Shown: positions 49,620-55,497, counted from the stretch's first letter. The stretch: DNA of 64,000 bases from Plutella xylostella (GCF_932276165.1 NC_063997.1:10001-74000), one strand, 5' to 3'. The notes: generated by a model not told the origin, from the sequence alone. Numbers and translations are program-made.

Positions 49620-51496
49620 ACACACACACAAACACACACACATACACACTGAGCCGTGTCCGTGTTGCAGCTGGCGGCGTACAAGCAGGTGTACGTGGTG
49701 GCGGCAGCGCAGGCGCGGCGGCTGGACGAAGCGCTGGCTGAGACGCTGCAGGCCGAGCCGGGGGCGCCCCCCGCGCCCGCCGAGCCAGGCGAGCCCCGGG
49801 ACCTCACTGGTGGGTACATCATCTATTGTGATATCTATTCCTATTCTCTGTGGGGGTGTAAGTACCTGTACCTGGCTCTCTCGAATGGAACTTTGTGCAT
49901 TTTAAACTCGCTTGGGCTATGAATACTTCACTTTGCCTTAATTTATGATGCATTACTTGTCCAGTGATGAAGTGTCCGTCGTGCGGCAACACCATGTCGC
50001 TGCGGCGCGCGGCGGCGGCGGCGGCGGGGGCGCCGGGGGCGGGGGGCGCGGCGGGGGCGGGGGCGGGGGGCGCGGGTGCGGCGCGGCTGTACGTGGGCTG
50101 CGCGGGGTACCCGGCGTGCCGCCACGCGCTGTGGCTGCCGCCGCTCGTCAAGGACGCCACGCTCACTGAAGACACGTGTCCACAGGTACCAAGCTTCAGA
50201 ACTAAATCCATTTTTACACATTCTACATTTATTTCATACGTTTTTACTACCGACCCGGCCCGGCTTCGTACGGGTGCAATGCTGATACTTACACAACATA
50301 AAAAACTGTGATGTTATTATACATGTAAACATTCCTCTTGAATCACCATCACCATGGTTGCGTAGTTTTAGATTTAAGCATCCAAAGGGACATAGGGCCA
50401 GAGAAAGCGACTTTGTTTTATACTATGTAGTGACGAATCCTAACTAATCCTAATCCTAACTAATATTATAAATGCGAAAGTAACTGTGTCTGTCTGTCTG
50501 TCTGTCTGTCTGTTACTCTTTCACGCCAAAACTACTGAACAAATGAAAGAAATTTGGTATACATACGGTTTAGACCCTGGGAAAGAACATAGGCTACTTT
50601 TTATCCCGGAATTCCCACGGGAAAACTTTTTAAGGCGAAGCGAAGCGCGCGGGAACAGCTAGTATACAGGGTGGCCCAAAGAGTGACGTCCAAAGGAAAA
50701 TGTTTGATTCCTTAGGTCAAGGGGTAGCCAAATCACCCCCATGTATGTTCAGCAATTTTTAGTAGTTTAGGAGTTATGATTTTTTTAACAAATTTTCTAC
50801 TAAAATCGACCTCAGTGGATCAATTATGTTTTATTATTTTTTTGGATAACTTTTTTAAATTATTTTTTATTTTTGTGTCATCCTCTTAAGTTGTTCTTTT
50901 AACCATATAAGTTTCAGCTTCCTCAGCTGAGGTCGATTTTCGTAGAAAATTTGTTAAAAAAATCATAACTCCTAAACTACTAAAAATTGCTGAACATACA
51001 TGGGGGTGATTTGGCTACCCCTTGACCTAAGGAATCAAACATTTTCCTTTTTTTCCAGACGTGACATGAGTTTTGCATCGCGCTCACTCACATCGCGCAG
51101 CCTCAAGAGCGAGCACGACGGAAGACTTTTGTCACGTCTTAATAGCGTCCTGTGCTACAGGGCCAGTATTAGATATATGCGCCTCAAGTGAACATCCAGT
51201 AATTAATAATGAATGTGGTGGTTCCCAGTGCGGGCCCGACTTCAAGCTGGTGGAGCTGTCGTGGAGCAACAACTCCGTGCAGCACCTGTACCCCGCGGGG
51301 CACCGCGCGTGCCTCGGCGGCTGCGACCCGCGCCTGCTGGATGTGCTGGGCGTGCGCCCCCCGCGGCCCCCGGCCCCCGCGGGGCCCCAGCCCCCCGCGC
51401 GGCCCCCGGCCCCTGCGCGTCCCCCGCCGGCTTCTACTAGGCTCCCGGCGCCCGCCCGGCCTACCATCAACAACACCGTGGCCCGGCCGGCGGCGC

Positions 51497-51527
<31 letters not shown>

Positions 51528-52894
51528 TGCGGCGGGCGACAACGCCGTGGAGTGCGGCTGCCGGCGCCCCGCGCTGCTGCTCACCGTGCGCAAGCAGAAC
51601 GCCAACTGCGGTCAGTCACATGCGTGCTACTGTCAAACCTACATCTAGCATCTAACAAGATTACCATTCATCTTTTTTTTAATTATTACCTTAGCTTACC
51701 GAGTAATATTTCAATCAACATAATCTGAATGTTATGCCTATGACTGTGTGGCGAGGTGTCCGAAACACCTTCTATCCTAATTTACAATATCGATTATTTG
51801 TGTGTCACAATAGGCAAGAAGTTCTACAAGTGCGCGGTGGGCAAGGACAATGGCGGCTGCGACTTCTTCCTGTGGGCGCCGGAGGGGGCGGCGGAGGCGG
51901 GCGCGGGGGGCGGCGTGGGGGCGGACTCCGGGCGCGGCTCGTGGAGCGATGTCTCCAGCCAGGGGGCGGGGGCGGCGCGCGGCTGGGGCGCGCTGAGCGG
52001 GGGTGCGGCTCCTGCGCGGGGGGGGCGGGGCGGGGGCGGGGGCGACGACGTGCGCTGCGACTGCGGGGAGCCCTGCAAGAGGTGAGGCACCTCCATCGAC
52101 AATATGACCACACCTCTAATTCATAATAAATTTTATCTGAAATTTGTCACAGTCACAGTGCTATGATCACATATTCACCACAAGCCGCATGAGACACTAC
52201 CGAACTGAAACGACGTAAGATGAGTACGTTATTAAATGCGTGCTCATCTAACGTCTTTTCACTGTGTCTTGCTCCAAAATTGTGAATATAGTGTCCATGT
52301 TGTTAGTACAATGCAGTAAGAGTGTGTTGCTTACAGGCTGACGGTGCAGAAGGAGGGCGCAAACCGCGGGCGGCAGTTCCTGGGCTGCGCGCGCGACTAC
52401 TCGCGGCGCTGCCAGTTCTTCCAGTGGGCCGACGAAGCGCCCACCGCCGGTACACGCACCACACTTGTCAAATATCATATGTCACGTCCGCTGCTGGACA
52501 AAGGTCTCTCCCAAGCAGCGCCACAACACTCGGATATCGGTCTTCTTCATCCCCCCACTACCGGTCTACTGTTTGTGATCGTCGGTCTCAGAAATGGGAA
52601 CTAAATATTTACTGTGTATTTTACTTCTGACGTTCTCTAGAAGAGTTAATATTTGTTTTGCTAATTTGGTTTATCTGTCTCATATGAATATGTAATTCCT
52701 ATCTGTTTGTTGCAGGTGGAGAGTGGGGCGACAGCGGGTACAGCGGCGGCGGCGGCGGGGGCGGCACGCGGGGGCGCGCGCGCAGCGGGCGGGGGCGCGG
52801 GGGCGGCGACGCGGGGGCGGGCGGGCGGCGCTGCGGGCTGTGTCGCCAGCCCGGGCACACGCGCGCGCGCTGCCCGCAGGCCACCAACGACTGA
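25488..52894 (+). CDS. TOP3A: DNA topoisomerase III alpha (1043 aa, 19 exons)
   Basis: Type IA topoisomerase that passes single strands and dissolves recombination intermediates (BLM partner), also needed in mitochondria. Exons: 25488-25676, 26038-26247, 26501-26626, 27291-27417, 34401-34571, 37519-37694, 37776-37867, 38098-38285, 43792-43909, 44438-44531, 48181-48292, 49037-49140, 49260-49382, 49671-49809, 49965-50185, 51229-51610, 51814-52081, 52337-52449, 52716-52894. All phases join. Seen: LNVAEKNDAAK (toprim start), TDCDREGEN (150-158), LDLRIGAAFTRFQT, SYPRTET with catalytic Tyr365, HPPIHPT, GIGTDATHAEHIETI, a C4 zinc site from 660, two GRF zinc fingers (~839-880, ~938-985) and a CCHC knuckle (1024-1037). 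Met1 precedes a basic leader; Met37 (25596) starts just before the core and could give the nuclear form. Introns 4, 8 and 10 are swollen by transposons. Confidence 0.95.
25695..25865 (-). repeat. LINE 3'-end fragment in TOP3A intron 1
   Basis: Starts with an A run followed by AATGTTTATTTGCACATAAA, the pattern of LINE 3' ends inserted on the minus strand, and ends near CCCGTATCTCGGGGTACC. No open frame. Confidence 0.4.
27105..27192 (-). repeat. LINE 3' UTR fragment in TOP3A intron 3
   Basis: Shares GTACAATC, GGACTTAATGCTAAAA and CATTTTCTACCAGTCAACC with 43990-44045 and, more loosely, with the 3' UTR of the LINE at 45798-47210 (GGCGGTCTTATCGCTAAAAGC). A related AATATGTA piece lies near 26695-26740. 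Confidence 0.5.
27561..27850 (+). repeat. BEL 5' LTR
   Basis: 290 bp, begins TG and ends CA. Contains CTATATATATAGG, a possible TATA element, and AACAATAAACAAC, a poly(A)-type signal. Confidence 0.93.
27979..33633 (+). CDS. BEL/Pao gag-pol polyprotein (1884 aa)
   Basis: One uninterrupted frame. In order: Ser/Thr-rich and charged N-terminal part; DUF1759-type gag region from LPTFNGNSSEW (~250-400); zinc-knuckle cysteines CPMCKQAHKLPEC and CFRCLRSTHRRFTC (~455-515); aspartic protease ALFDEGSTITIID (~575); reverse transcriptase with YMDDYL at about 980; RNase H-like TFVDASEEAY and FWSDSRTVLAW; integrase with HH...CLTC zinc site, GLDYFGPL, WSDNATGF and GGAWERM (D, D, E); and a C-terminal DUF5641-type segment (GDLVIVCDSNNPRNTW). 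No env frame follows. The last 13 codons and the stop lie inside the 3' LTR. The frame is GC-rich compared with the gypsy element at 57211. ATG 27979 is the first Met of the frame. Confidence 0.93.
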   Translation: MPVTRSHSSRKEESSTAESSTVCTSNTATTTTTTGSGATETSATTTSAANASATGSERPATPPPQETSVVTVVRQVTSQPATLRPRSHHSKASRKRFLAELEAKERLAEAQQKEAQAAAELAKVKLMRIQAEDSSDEEDEDIVDKSERIEQWVQEQSSKPPPPALALTAGHARGSSPVRGQTQAPPTPWIPTEPPRVVEAPQHEERAPPERQQEKSSSEDVTQLAALFKSVLSGGGYREPPRYIQDLPTFNGNSSEWLPFRAAYHETEKYFTKIENVARLRKSLRGAALDAVSCLLISDPNPVVIIQGLERRFGRPEALILNELDKVKKLPKLAESPRDLCIFASKLANIVATIEALKKPHFLYNPEIERTAIEKLTPILRDKWYEYNFTQHGEEANLKKLSTYLNHEADKCGPYAALEQINNSAPTPVSAREKAAKKKTERTYAAENTHKEEEDGCPMCKQAHKLPECTKFNEKTTDERWEIAKQNKMCFRCLRSTHRRFTCKAKPCGVSGCNLRHHKLLHHEAAKKEEKHEEVTASTTEKPTVAANKSERRRAYLKIAPVVLTGPHSSIETYALFDEGSTITIIDADVANTLGLDGPTDPMWVQGVSGKEVRHSKSKKVDFTIRGKHAQEEFKLEDARTVEKLDFITQTVKREEVDDCSHLSDIQEELAYEGASPKLLIGQDNWDLIVSREVRDGRRDQPVASRTQLGWVLHGCRTTQSKPINFCGHVTSAEESMEKMMKHYFELESLGIEARKPTTDPEEQATRKLEEESRRLPDGRFETRLLWKQENEKIPNNRQDALKRLCSLERKLDRDPELKKKYEERMENMLKSGYAEPATTLPTQDRTWYLPHFAVCNPEKKKIRLVHDAAAKSHGRSLNDMLLTGPDLLQSLPGVVMRFRQHPYAVSADIKEMFMQIRIKECDRDALRFLWRGNRREGTPDEYRMTSVIFGASSSPCTALFIKNRNARDFADTHPEAVRAIEKNHYMDDYLQSFTSVEEAQHVTKTVDEIHRQAGFELRGWASNERRVLRDLVTDAETATIDIGGSEIEKTLGLMWHVHEDNLGFRPNTHKTPAEVLRGDRPPSKREALSVIMSLYDPLGWISPVTTPAKRIMQDSWRYGTGWDDPIPEELQGRWHNWLSNLQALRELRIPRCYDYEPTATRELHTFVDASEEAYVAAAYWRIQRADGSVKITLAMAKSRVAPIKPTSIPRLELQAAVLGTRISNTTRSEHDYEDITRRVFWSDSRTVLAWIRAESRTFKTFVAHRLAEIEESTKKSEWRWVPTAENVADDATRATPHDFDAQHRWFNGPEFLRHAEEHWPTENREEVPKTGEEKENCAVVSLGHAHLPDIERFSRWTRLIRVTARVLQFVSLCRANKHTTHAARRKRTRENAPQDGEWKNTARAPTTNTKKKHENTPRRKYKTVAAEHLIHAERLWIEFSQRECFDFAHTGTEKLKSLSTYTDDYGILRLKGRIAATDAINEETANPAVLDGKHRYTRLYIQHVHEQLHHGGTEIVVNELRQRLWIIKIRPTVKNVVKSCLTCRMKKAKPSSPATGDLPAARLAHHVRPFTYTGLDYFGPLEVTVGRHREKRYVALYTCMTTRAVHLEVAASLSADSTIATLRRLIARRGCPTELWSDNATGFKAADNELTEAATEALQEEAARRHIMWRFIPPASPFMGGAWERMVRTVKDALRATLHEKYPSDETLSTLLAEVESTVNSRPLTHVAVSPDDPVALTPNLLLIGPNCHVPTPGTFSEEDDHARQHWRRAQRLADVFWQRWMQEYLPLLQHRREPHSTGSQPKIGDLVIVCDSNNPRNTWPRGRVTAVHPGKDNIVRVVDITTSNGHVLRRPTKRIVVLPIESQDSDGGRMFTTKIPRLRRLD
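33593..33882 (+). repeat. BEL 3' LTR
   Basis: 290 bp, same sequence as the 5' LTR as far as I can compare. The gag-pol frame runs 41 nt into it. Confidence 0.93.
35026..36022. mobile_element. TIR element with nested dispersed repeat, TOP3A intron 5
   Basis: Ends TTAATACCCCATCCACACGCT and AGCGTATGGATGGGGCTTAA are inverted and both border on TTAA. The ends are rich in CAAACAGCAAAC / GTTTGCTGTTTG. A copy of the 11312 repeat (35286-35742) has inserted in the middle. No transposase frame is seen; the TTAA border suggests a piggyBac-mobilised MITE, which is inference. Confidence 0.6.
35286..35742 (+). repeat. Second copy of the 11312 dispersed repeat
   Basis: Body nearly identical to 11391-11820, ending GAAGTCAGTTTTTT. 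The palindromic extension seen at 11825-12081 is absent here. Confidence 0.75.
36252..36512 (+). repeat. Dispersed repeat 'GGCAACCCGAC', copy 1
   Basis: Shares GGCAACCCGACNGTCAGATG, CCTCTGACTAGGCTTAACGA, CTGCCGAAGCAGCAAC and TTAACCTCAGTNATCAGTTACGA with 47288-47520. No open frame. Confidence 0.7.
36868..37056. mobile_element. Fold-back element, 61-bp arms
   Basis: Arms 36868-36928 and 36996-37056 are near-perfect reverse complements (CTGCACGCTAAAAAGATG ... CATCTTTTTAGCGTGCAG) with a 67-nt centre. It lies in TOP3A intron 5. Confidence 0.88.
37412..37490 (+). repeat. Dispersed repeat terminus
   Basis: Shares GGCTAtAGGAGGaAACAAAG, CATACAATCGAAAA and the CCTCCTCCTTCGGCAGTCGG end with 912-1010. 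It stops 28 nt before TOP3A exon 6. Confidence 0.65.
39640..40530 (-). pseudogene. Decayed RTE LINE fragment (reverse transcriptase 3' part)
   Basis: Minus-strand fragments match the copy at 40910-42802 piece by piece: GINGEYMSHL-type, PEPVIVGETTIEVVEEYVYLGQTI, CVLPVMTYGAETW and GVSLMDRIRNEVIRQRT. Several frameshifts and internal deletions break it. It ends abruptly on both sides. It lies in TOP3A intron 8, same orientation as its neighbour. Confidence 0.75.
40910..42802 (-). pseudogene. RTE LINE relic, reverse transcriptase region, frameshifted
   Basis: Three minus-strand frames succeed one another: 42802-42044 (NNKAPDEDGITTELLK, YRPISLLSHVYKLFSR), 42141-41788 (PPEQAGFRKGFST, FVDYEIAFDS) and 41902-40910 (GVREGDVISPKLF, LRFADDIVIM, WAGHICRRTDNRWG, GKRSVGRPPARW). 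They overlap in the order of one RTE reverse transcriptase, with at least two frameshifts. The endonuclease domain is missing (5'-truncated). Not functional. It differs clearly from the RTE at 1045-5055. Confidence 0.85.
43196..43360. other. GC-rich island in TOP3A intron 8
   Basis: A GGCGCGGCGGCGCGG-type tract stands out in AT-rich intron sequence. No acceptor/donor pair joins it to TOP3A in phase, and no frame is recognisable. It may be the end of an unknown repeat. Confidence 0.35.
43440..43725 (+). repeat. Degraded SINE-like sequence in TOP3A intron 8
   Basis: Holds GACCGCTATGCCGAAG, GATATTTGTACTCGGGTGTCTTGGATGTTAAT and GATGTCCCCACATATA, each of which recurs in the SINE-like pieces around 48490-48660, 54035-54100 and 54780-54840. 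Its start (TACTCACGTGATAGGTCGCG) recurs at 36195. Confidence 0.5.
43975..44085 (-). repeat. LINE 3' UTR fragment
   Basis: Same module as 27105-27192 (GGACTTAATGCTAAAACCATTTTCTACC), preceded by TTTATTCTTCATTTGCACAATATAC. In TOP3A intron 9. Confidence 0.55.
44519..44915 (+). repeat. 31-bp minisatellite copying an exon end plus 5' splice site (13 copies)
   Basis: The unit is CCACCCCTACCAG|GTACGTRTC followed by TACTTACAT. The first unit starts inside TOP3A exon 10 (codons for HPYQ), so every unit repeats the exon end and its donor. Units start at 44519, 44550 and so on every 31 bp. The coding frame of exon 10 stays open through the array. The array is interrupted at 44916 by the hAT-like element and continues at 47755. 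Confidence 0.95.
45460..45510. repeat. 51-bp inverted repeat, left arm
   Basis: Reverse complement of 47242-47292 with two mismatches. Contains GGGCCGGCGGCGCCCACTGC. The pair encloses the truncated LINE and so may be the ends of another DNA transposon. Confidence 0.85.
45798..47215 (-). mobile_element. 5'-truncated CR1/Jockey-group LINE
   Basis: Minus-strand LINE with the 3' half of a reverse transcriptase, a 3' UTR, and a tail of AAGATAAGATAAGATA repeats (plus-strand sense) at about 45795-45815 in place of poly(A). Nested in the hAT-like composite. Confidence 0.75.
46158..47210 (-). pseudogene. LINE reverse transcriptase, N-terminally truncated (350 codons open)
   Basis: Read on the minus strand: DWFHSYLHGRRQRI, GVPQGGVLSPLLFAIFIN, catalytic HLYADDLQIY, VNPNKTQVIILG, QVKNLGVYMD, then a C-terminal ILDYADSCYPDL...ERLQNVCIRFIFG region. 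That order fits Jockey/CR1-group elements with YADD. The endonuclease and first RT motifs are gone, so this is a dead copy, although the remaining frame is intact down to its stop. Confidence 0.85.
47242..47292. repeat. 51-bp inverted repeat, right arm
   Basis: Matches the left arm at 45460-45510. The dispersed 'GGCAACCCGAC' repeat begins at its outer edge. Confidence 0.85.
47281..47520 (+). repeat. Dispersed repeat 'GGCAACCCGAC', copy 2
   Basis: Aligns with 36252-36512 along its whole length with scattered differences. It lies inside the hAT-like composite. Confidence 0.7.
47755..48026 (+). repeat. 31-bp minisatellite, continuation (5 copies)
   Basis: One unit at 47768, then degenerate AT-rich sequence, then units at 47914, 47945, 47976 and a decayed one at 48007 (CCACCACTACCAGGTTTAT). 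The total with the left block is 18. Confidence 0.9.
48490..48700. repeat. SINE-like and dispersed repeat fragments in TOP3A intron 11
   Basis: AGGGGTATCTCACACACGCC and TAGGCAGAGCC match the SINE-like segment at 54035-54085 (and inverted at 43660-43725). CACGGGTTTGATACCAGGGC is a decayed B-box region. The inverted CGACTGCCGAAGGAGGAGGG module follows at 48668-48698. Confidence 0.55.
48715..49036 (+). repeat. ~39-bp tandem array of acceptor-like units before TOP3A exon 12
   Basis: Units read roughly GCAGACACAGATGTGTTGATACCCTGTGTGTGTTGT. AG ends at about 48722, 48760, 48797, 48838, 48875, 48916, 48954 and 48992 each follow TG-rich sequence and precede GCAC/ACAC-like sequence, like the true acceptor at 49036 (TTGCAG|GCACGGA). 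Confidence 0.85.
49383..49670 (+). repeat. Tandem copies of the end of TOP3A exon 13, separated by (CA)n
   Basis: The last 48 nt of exon 13 (GCCGTGTGCCGCGGGG...GCGCACCAG) recur at 49412-49459 and 49535-49582. Each is preceded by CACACCTGCAG and followed by GTACCACACA, so each has an acceptor and a donor. The spacers are (CA)n microsatellites. Confidence 0.95.
50455..50662 (+). mobile_element. Complete non-autonomous Helitron-like element
   Basis: Begins TCCTAACTAATATTATAAATGCG and ends GCGCGCGGGAACAGCTAG, inserted between A (50454) and T (50663), as Helitrons do. A CTGTCTGTCTGT run lies near the 5' end. In TOP3A intron 15. Confidence 0.75.
50692..51050. mobile_element. Fold-back element with 124-bp arms, TOP3A intron 15
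   Basis: Arms 50692-50815 and 50927-51050 are near-perfect reverse complements (AAAGGAAAATGTTTGATTCC ... GGAATCAAACATTTTCCTTT). The centre is a 111-bp AT-rich spacer. A TATACAGGGTGGCCC motif precedes it. Confidence 0.9.
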
Positions 52895-53314
52895 CTACAC
52901 TACACTACACATACAATACACATTGTACAAATCTATATTTTGTACCTTTTGTAAAGTTAAGAAGTACCTCAGGTAAACGATATGTTTACTTTAAGCAACC
53001 TTATGAGCTTTAATAGCTTTAGGAGTTTTGTTTATATCTTATTTATTTACATGCCATAAATCCTAGGATTAAGCTTTAAATAGTTTTAAATAAAATACAT
53101 GTTACAAGTTAAAATATTTTTTATTCACTACATGATACCACGACAGAATGTTGGAAGGCAGAATGATAGGCGCATTGTCGTACGACTAAAGAGTTCCATA
53201 TAGTCATGTATAATATGCTCTTCGTATAGAATAATACAGTGTCCTTAGTTTTAATTTTAAGTATATCTAATATGTATAATGTTCAATAATTAATTGTTTT
53301 TTTCAGTTGCTTTA
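52895..53314. other. TOP3A 3' UTR and flank
   Basis: AT-rich with no open frame. The likely poly(A) signal is AATAAA at 53089-53094. Confidence 0.55.
53089..53094 (+). terminator. TOP3A poly(A) signal
   Basis: AATAAA about 195 nt after the stop codon, followed by TACATGTTACAAG and a T-rich stretch. Confidence 0.55.
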
Positions 53315-53433
53315 GGGTGAGGCCACACGAGCGTAGTTTATGAGAGCGAGTGACTTCCCCACCCCCCTCGTCCCCGCGCATACTTTTCTGCCGCGCACAA
53401 CTCACAAAATTATGCTCGTGTGGCCTCACCCTT
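53315..53433. mobile_element. Small MITE with ends TTAGGGTGAGGCCACACGAGC
   Basis: The right end GCTCGTGTGGCCTCACCCTTA is the reverse complement. About 119 bp, no frame. Confidence 0.8.
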
Positions 53434-53463
53434 AGTCAGTTCCTAATTTGTAGGTCACAAGAA

Positions 53464-53562
53464 TCTAAGGCTGCGTCTCCAGTAGGCAGAGTGCTAGTTT
53501 TGTGCTCACATACGCGCCCAGTATTGCGTGAACATTACTTGTGTACTGGGAACGCATCCTAA
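53464..53562. mobile_element. Small MITE with ends TAAGGCTGCGTCTCCAGTA
   Basis: The right end TACTGGGAACGCATCCTA is an imperfect inverted copy. About 100 bp. Confidence 0.65.
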
Positions 53563-53579
53563 TGGCACCGCAATCTATA

Positions 53580-53713
53580 AAGCTGCGTACAGACCGGCCC
53601 AACGAACGGGTTTCGTTGACCTTCGTTGCTGCAATCTGCCCCGTATTATGTATGATAAATATCCATCGTTGGGATAACCGTTGGCGTTCGTTGGCCCGGT
53701 CTGTACGCAGCTT
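53580..53713. mobile_element. Palindromic MITE, family 'AAGCTGCGTACAGACC', copy C
   Basis: Best-preserved termini: AAGCTGCGTACAGACCGG and CCGGTCTGTACGCAGCTT. Core GTATTATGTATGATAAATATC. Confidence 0.88.
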
Positions 53714-53768
53714 AAAACAAACGCGACGTTTTAGACTATTGTTGTTCTTATAATGAGGTCGCTGCCCG

Positions 53769-53886
53769 CGGGTCACTGCGCGCCGGCGTCGCTCAGCCCC
53801 GGGCGGTCACTGCGCGCCGGCGTCGCTCAGCCCCGGGCGGGTCACGGGCGTCACGGCGCGGCGCCGGCGTCGCTCAGCATGTCGAG
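53769..53886. repeat. Tandem copies of the Chibby C-terminal coding end
   Basis: CCGGCGTCGCTCAG appears three times (about 53780, 53818 and 53864). The last copy is the coding end of Chibby on the minus strand; the other two lie beyond its stop codon, with CCCCGGGCGG linkers. Confidence 0.85.
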
Positions 53887-55497
53887 CAGGATCTCCACCT
53901 TGAGCCGCAGCAGGTTGACCTCGTCGTCGCGAGCCGCCAGCGCCGCCCGCAGCCGCGCCGCCTCGCGCGCCGCCGCGCCCGCGCGCCCCGACGCTGCCCG
54001 ACACCAACAGACAATAATATTAATAATAATATGTGGGGACATCTCACACACGGCCATCCGACCCCAAGCTAGGCAGAGCCTGTGTTATGGGTATCGGACA
54101 GCTGATATATCTGTCGCAGGCATCTGGTTTAATCTCCTGTTTGATTGAACCACTAGCCCGTTCATTGGATGACGCCATTCAGTTGTATGACTAGGCCGAA
54201 CGTTGATTGTACAAGCGTCACAAAACGTCCAACTAGTTAGCTGACTTAAAATCAGTCAGGTGGTGAACAAAACAAATATCTAAGGCGTCTAACAGCTAAC
54301 AGCTGACACAAAAAGCACCTATATTGTTAGTTTTTTGCAAATAAATTAGCTTTAAAGTGCGTTATTTGTGTTAAAATAGTGTGAAAACATGGATTTACCT
54401 ATTATTACGCCGAGGGCGGATAGTTTCAAAGAAAAAATTGTGGCGAAACTGGATAATTATGAACAACAATATGAAGGTACGTTTATTGTTATTGTTTAGT
54501 TAATTTGTGAGATAAGAGCTTTGTAACATAGTCTTTTTGTTGACTCTTGTATGGTCATGTTCACCCTAACCAGACATTACAAAGTTGCTATACTATATCC
54601 CATTCAACGACTTCGCTGAATGAAGTTCAGTCAAGACGTCGAACGTTACAATCAACGACTTGACGAGTTGTCCTTTAGTCATACAACTGAATGGCGCCAT
54701 CCAATGAACGGGCTAGTGGTTCAATCAAACAGGAGATGAAACCAGATGCCTGCGACATATCTACACAAATACATAGATAGATAGGTACATATGAAATATA
54801 AATATCAACACCCAAGGCCCGAGTACAAATATCTGTCTGCCCCAGCCGGGAATCGAACCCGGGACCTTCGGCGCAGTAGTCAGGGCCACTAACCACTTCG
54901 CCATTCGACCGTCTAACTAAGATGTACTAGCGGTGAGGGGGAGGTTCCAGTAGAAGCGGTCCGTACAAGTATGGATAGAACGAAACGTTGTGACTCAGGG
55001 GCTCTTTCTAAAAATCTTTTGATTTACTACATTGGATTATACCACGATTACACAAAATGAGTGCGTGCAAGAAAATTAAAGATCTGAGGGACTAGTCTCC
55101 TAGGTACTCTGCTGGGTAAAATACGAGGTTTCGGGTTTCGGAGAGCGGTCATTCAACCGTTACGTTTAAATGCAACGACATAATAAGTGAGTACCTACAG
55201 TTGTAGCTAGCACAGCACTCCTCTAGGATTTGTTTCACGGTCTGAGATATAGCAATCACAGAGCTACTCGAACTGTAATACGCTAGTGTAGTGAATATAC
55301 TCATGATACACACCTGGAGTCCACTGTCCGTGCTGGAAGCTGTAGGTGGCGTCTCCCAGCGCGAGCGTGAGCGGCGGCGGGTCGAGCGCGAGGGCGGCGG
55401 CGGCGGCGGCGGCGCCCAGCTCGCGCGCCACCACGCCCGCCGCCCGCCGCCGCGCCGGCGCCCCGCGCCCAGAGAACTTGCTGCCGAATAGCGGCAT
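53851..55497 (-). CDS. cby: Chibby homologue (108 aa, 2 exons)
   Basis: Small coiled-coil protein of centrioles/ciliary base that also antagonises beta-catenin in Wnt signalling. Minus-strand exons: 55497-55314 and 53993-53851, joined in phase 1. Exon 1 starts MPLFGSKFSG, matching the Chibby N-terminus, and ends near YSFQHGQWTPG. Exon 2 carries the heptad segment NLLRLKVEILLDMLSD, the family signature. Length equals that recalled for the fly protein. The middle is unusually Ala/Arg-rich and GC-rich. The intron (55313-53994) holds a TIR element and a SINE. Convergent with TOP3A. Confidence 0.9.
54112..54757. mobile_element. TIR element with 82-bp arms in the Chibby intron
   Basis: Arms 54112-54193 and 54676-54757 are reverse complements with about two mismatches (TGTCGCAGGCATCTGG...). 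The 480-bp centre includes an exon-like plus-strand segment at 54389-54476. SINE-like sequence borders both outer edges. Confidence 0.8.
54389..54476 (+). other. Orphan first-exon-like segment
   Basis: ATG in good context (AAAACATGG) begins MDLPIITPRADSFKEK and 88 nt later meets a GTACGTTTA donor, phase 1. I found no continuing exon downstream and do not recognise the peptide. Its place between 82-bp inverted repeats suggests a fragment captured or carried by a transposon. It could also be the first exon of an unannotated gene. Confidence 0.3.
54780..54916 (-). mobile_element. tRNA-derived SINE (minus strand)
   Basis: Minus strand: head GGTCGAATGGCGAAGTGGTTAG, B box GGTTCGATTCC (54859-54849), then CAGATATTTGTACTCGGGCC and TATCTATCTATG. 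The A-box-like TGGCGAAGTGG is at 54903-54893. No tRNA fold with a clear anticodon stem, so this is a SINE head and not a tRNA gene. Confidence 0.7.

Noticed and set aside
49197..49822. Long Cys/Val or His/Thr open frames on both strands
   Set aside because: They are translations of (CA)n/(GT)n microsatellite and exon copies in wrong frames.
54836..54916. A tRNA gene on the minus strand
   Set aside because: Same reasoning: tRNA-like head of a SINE with no clear anticodon stem.
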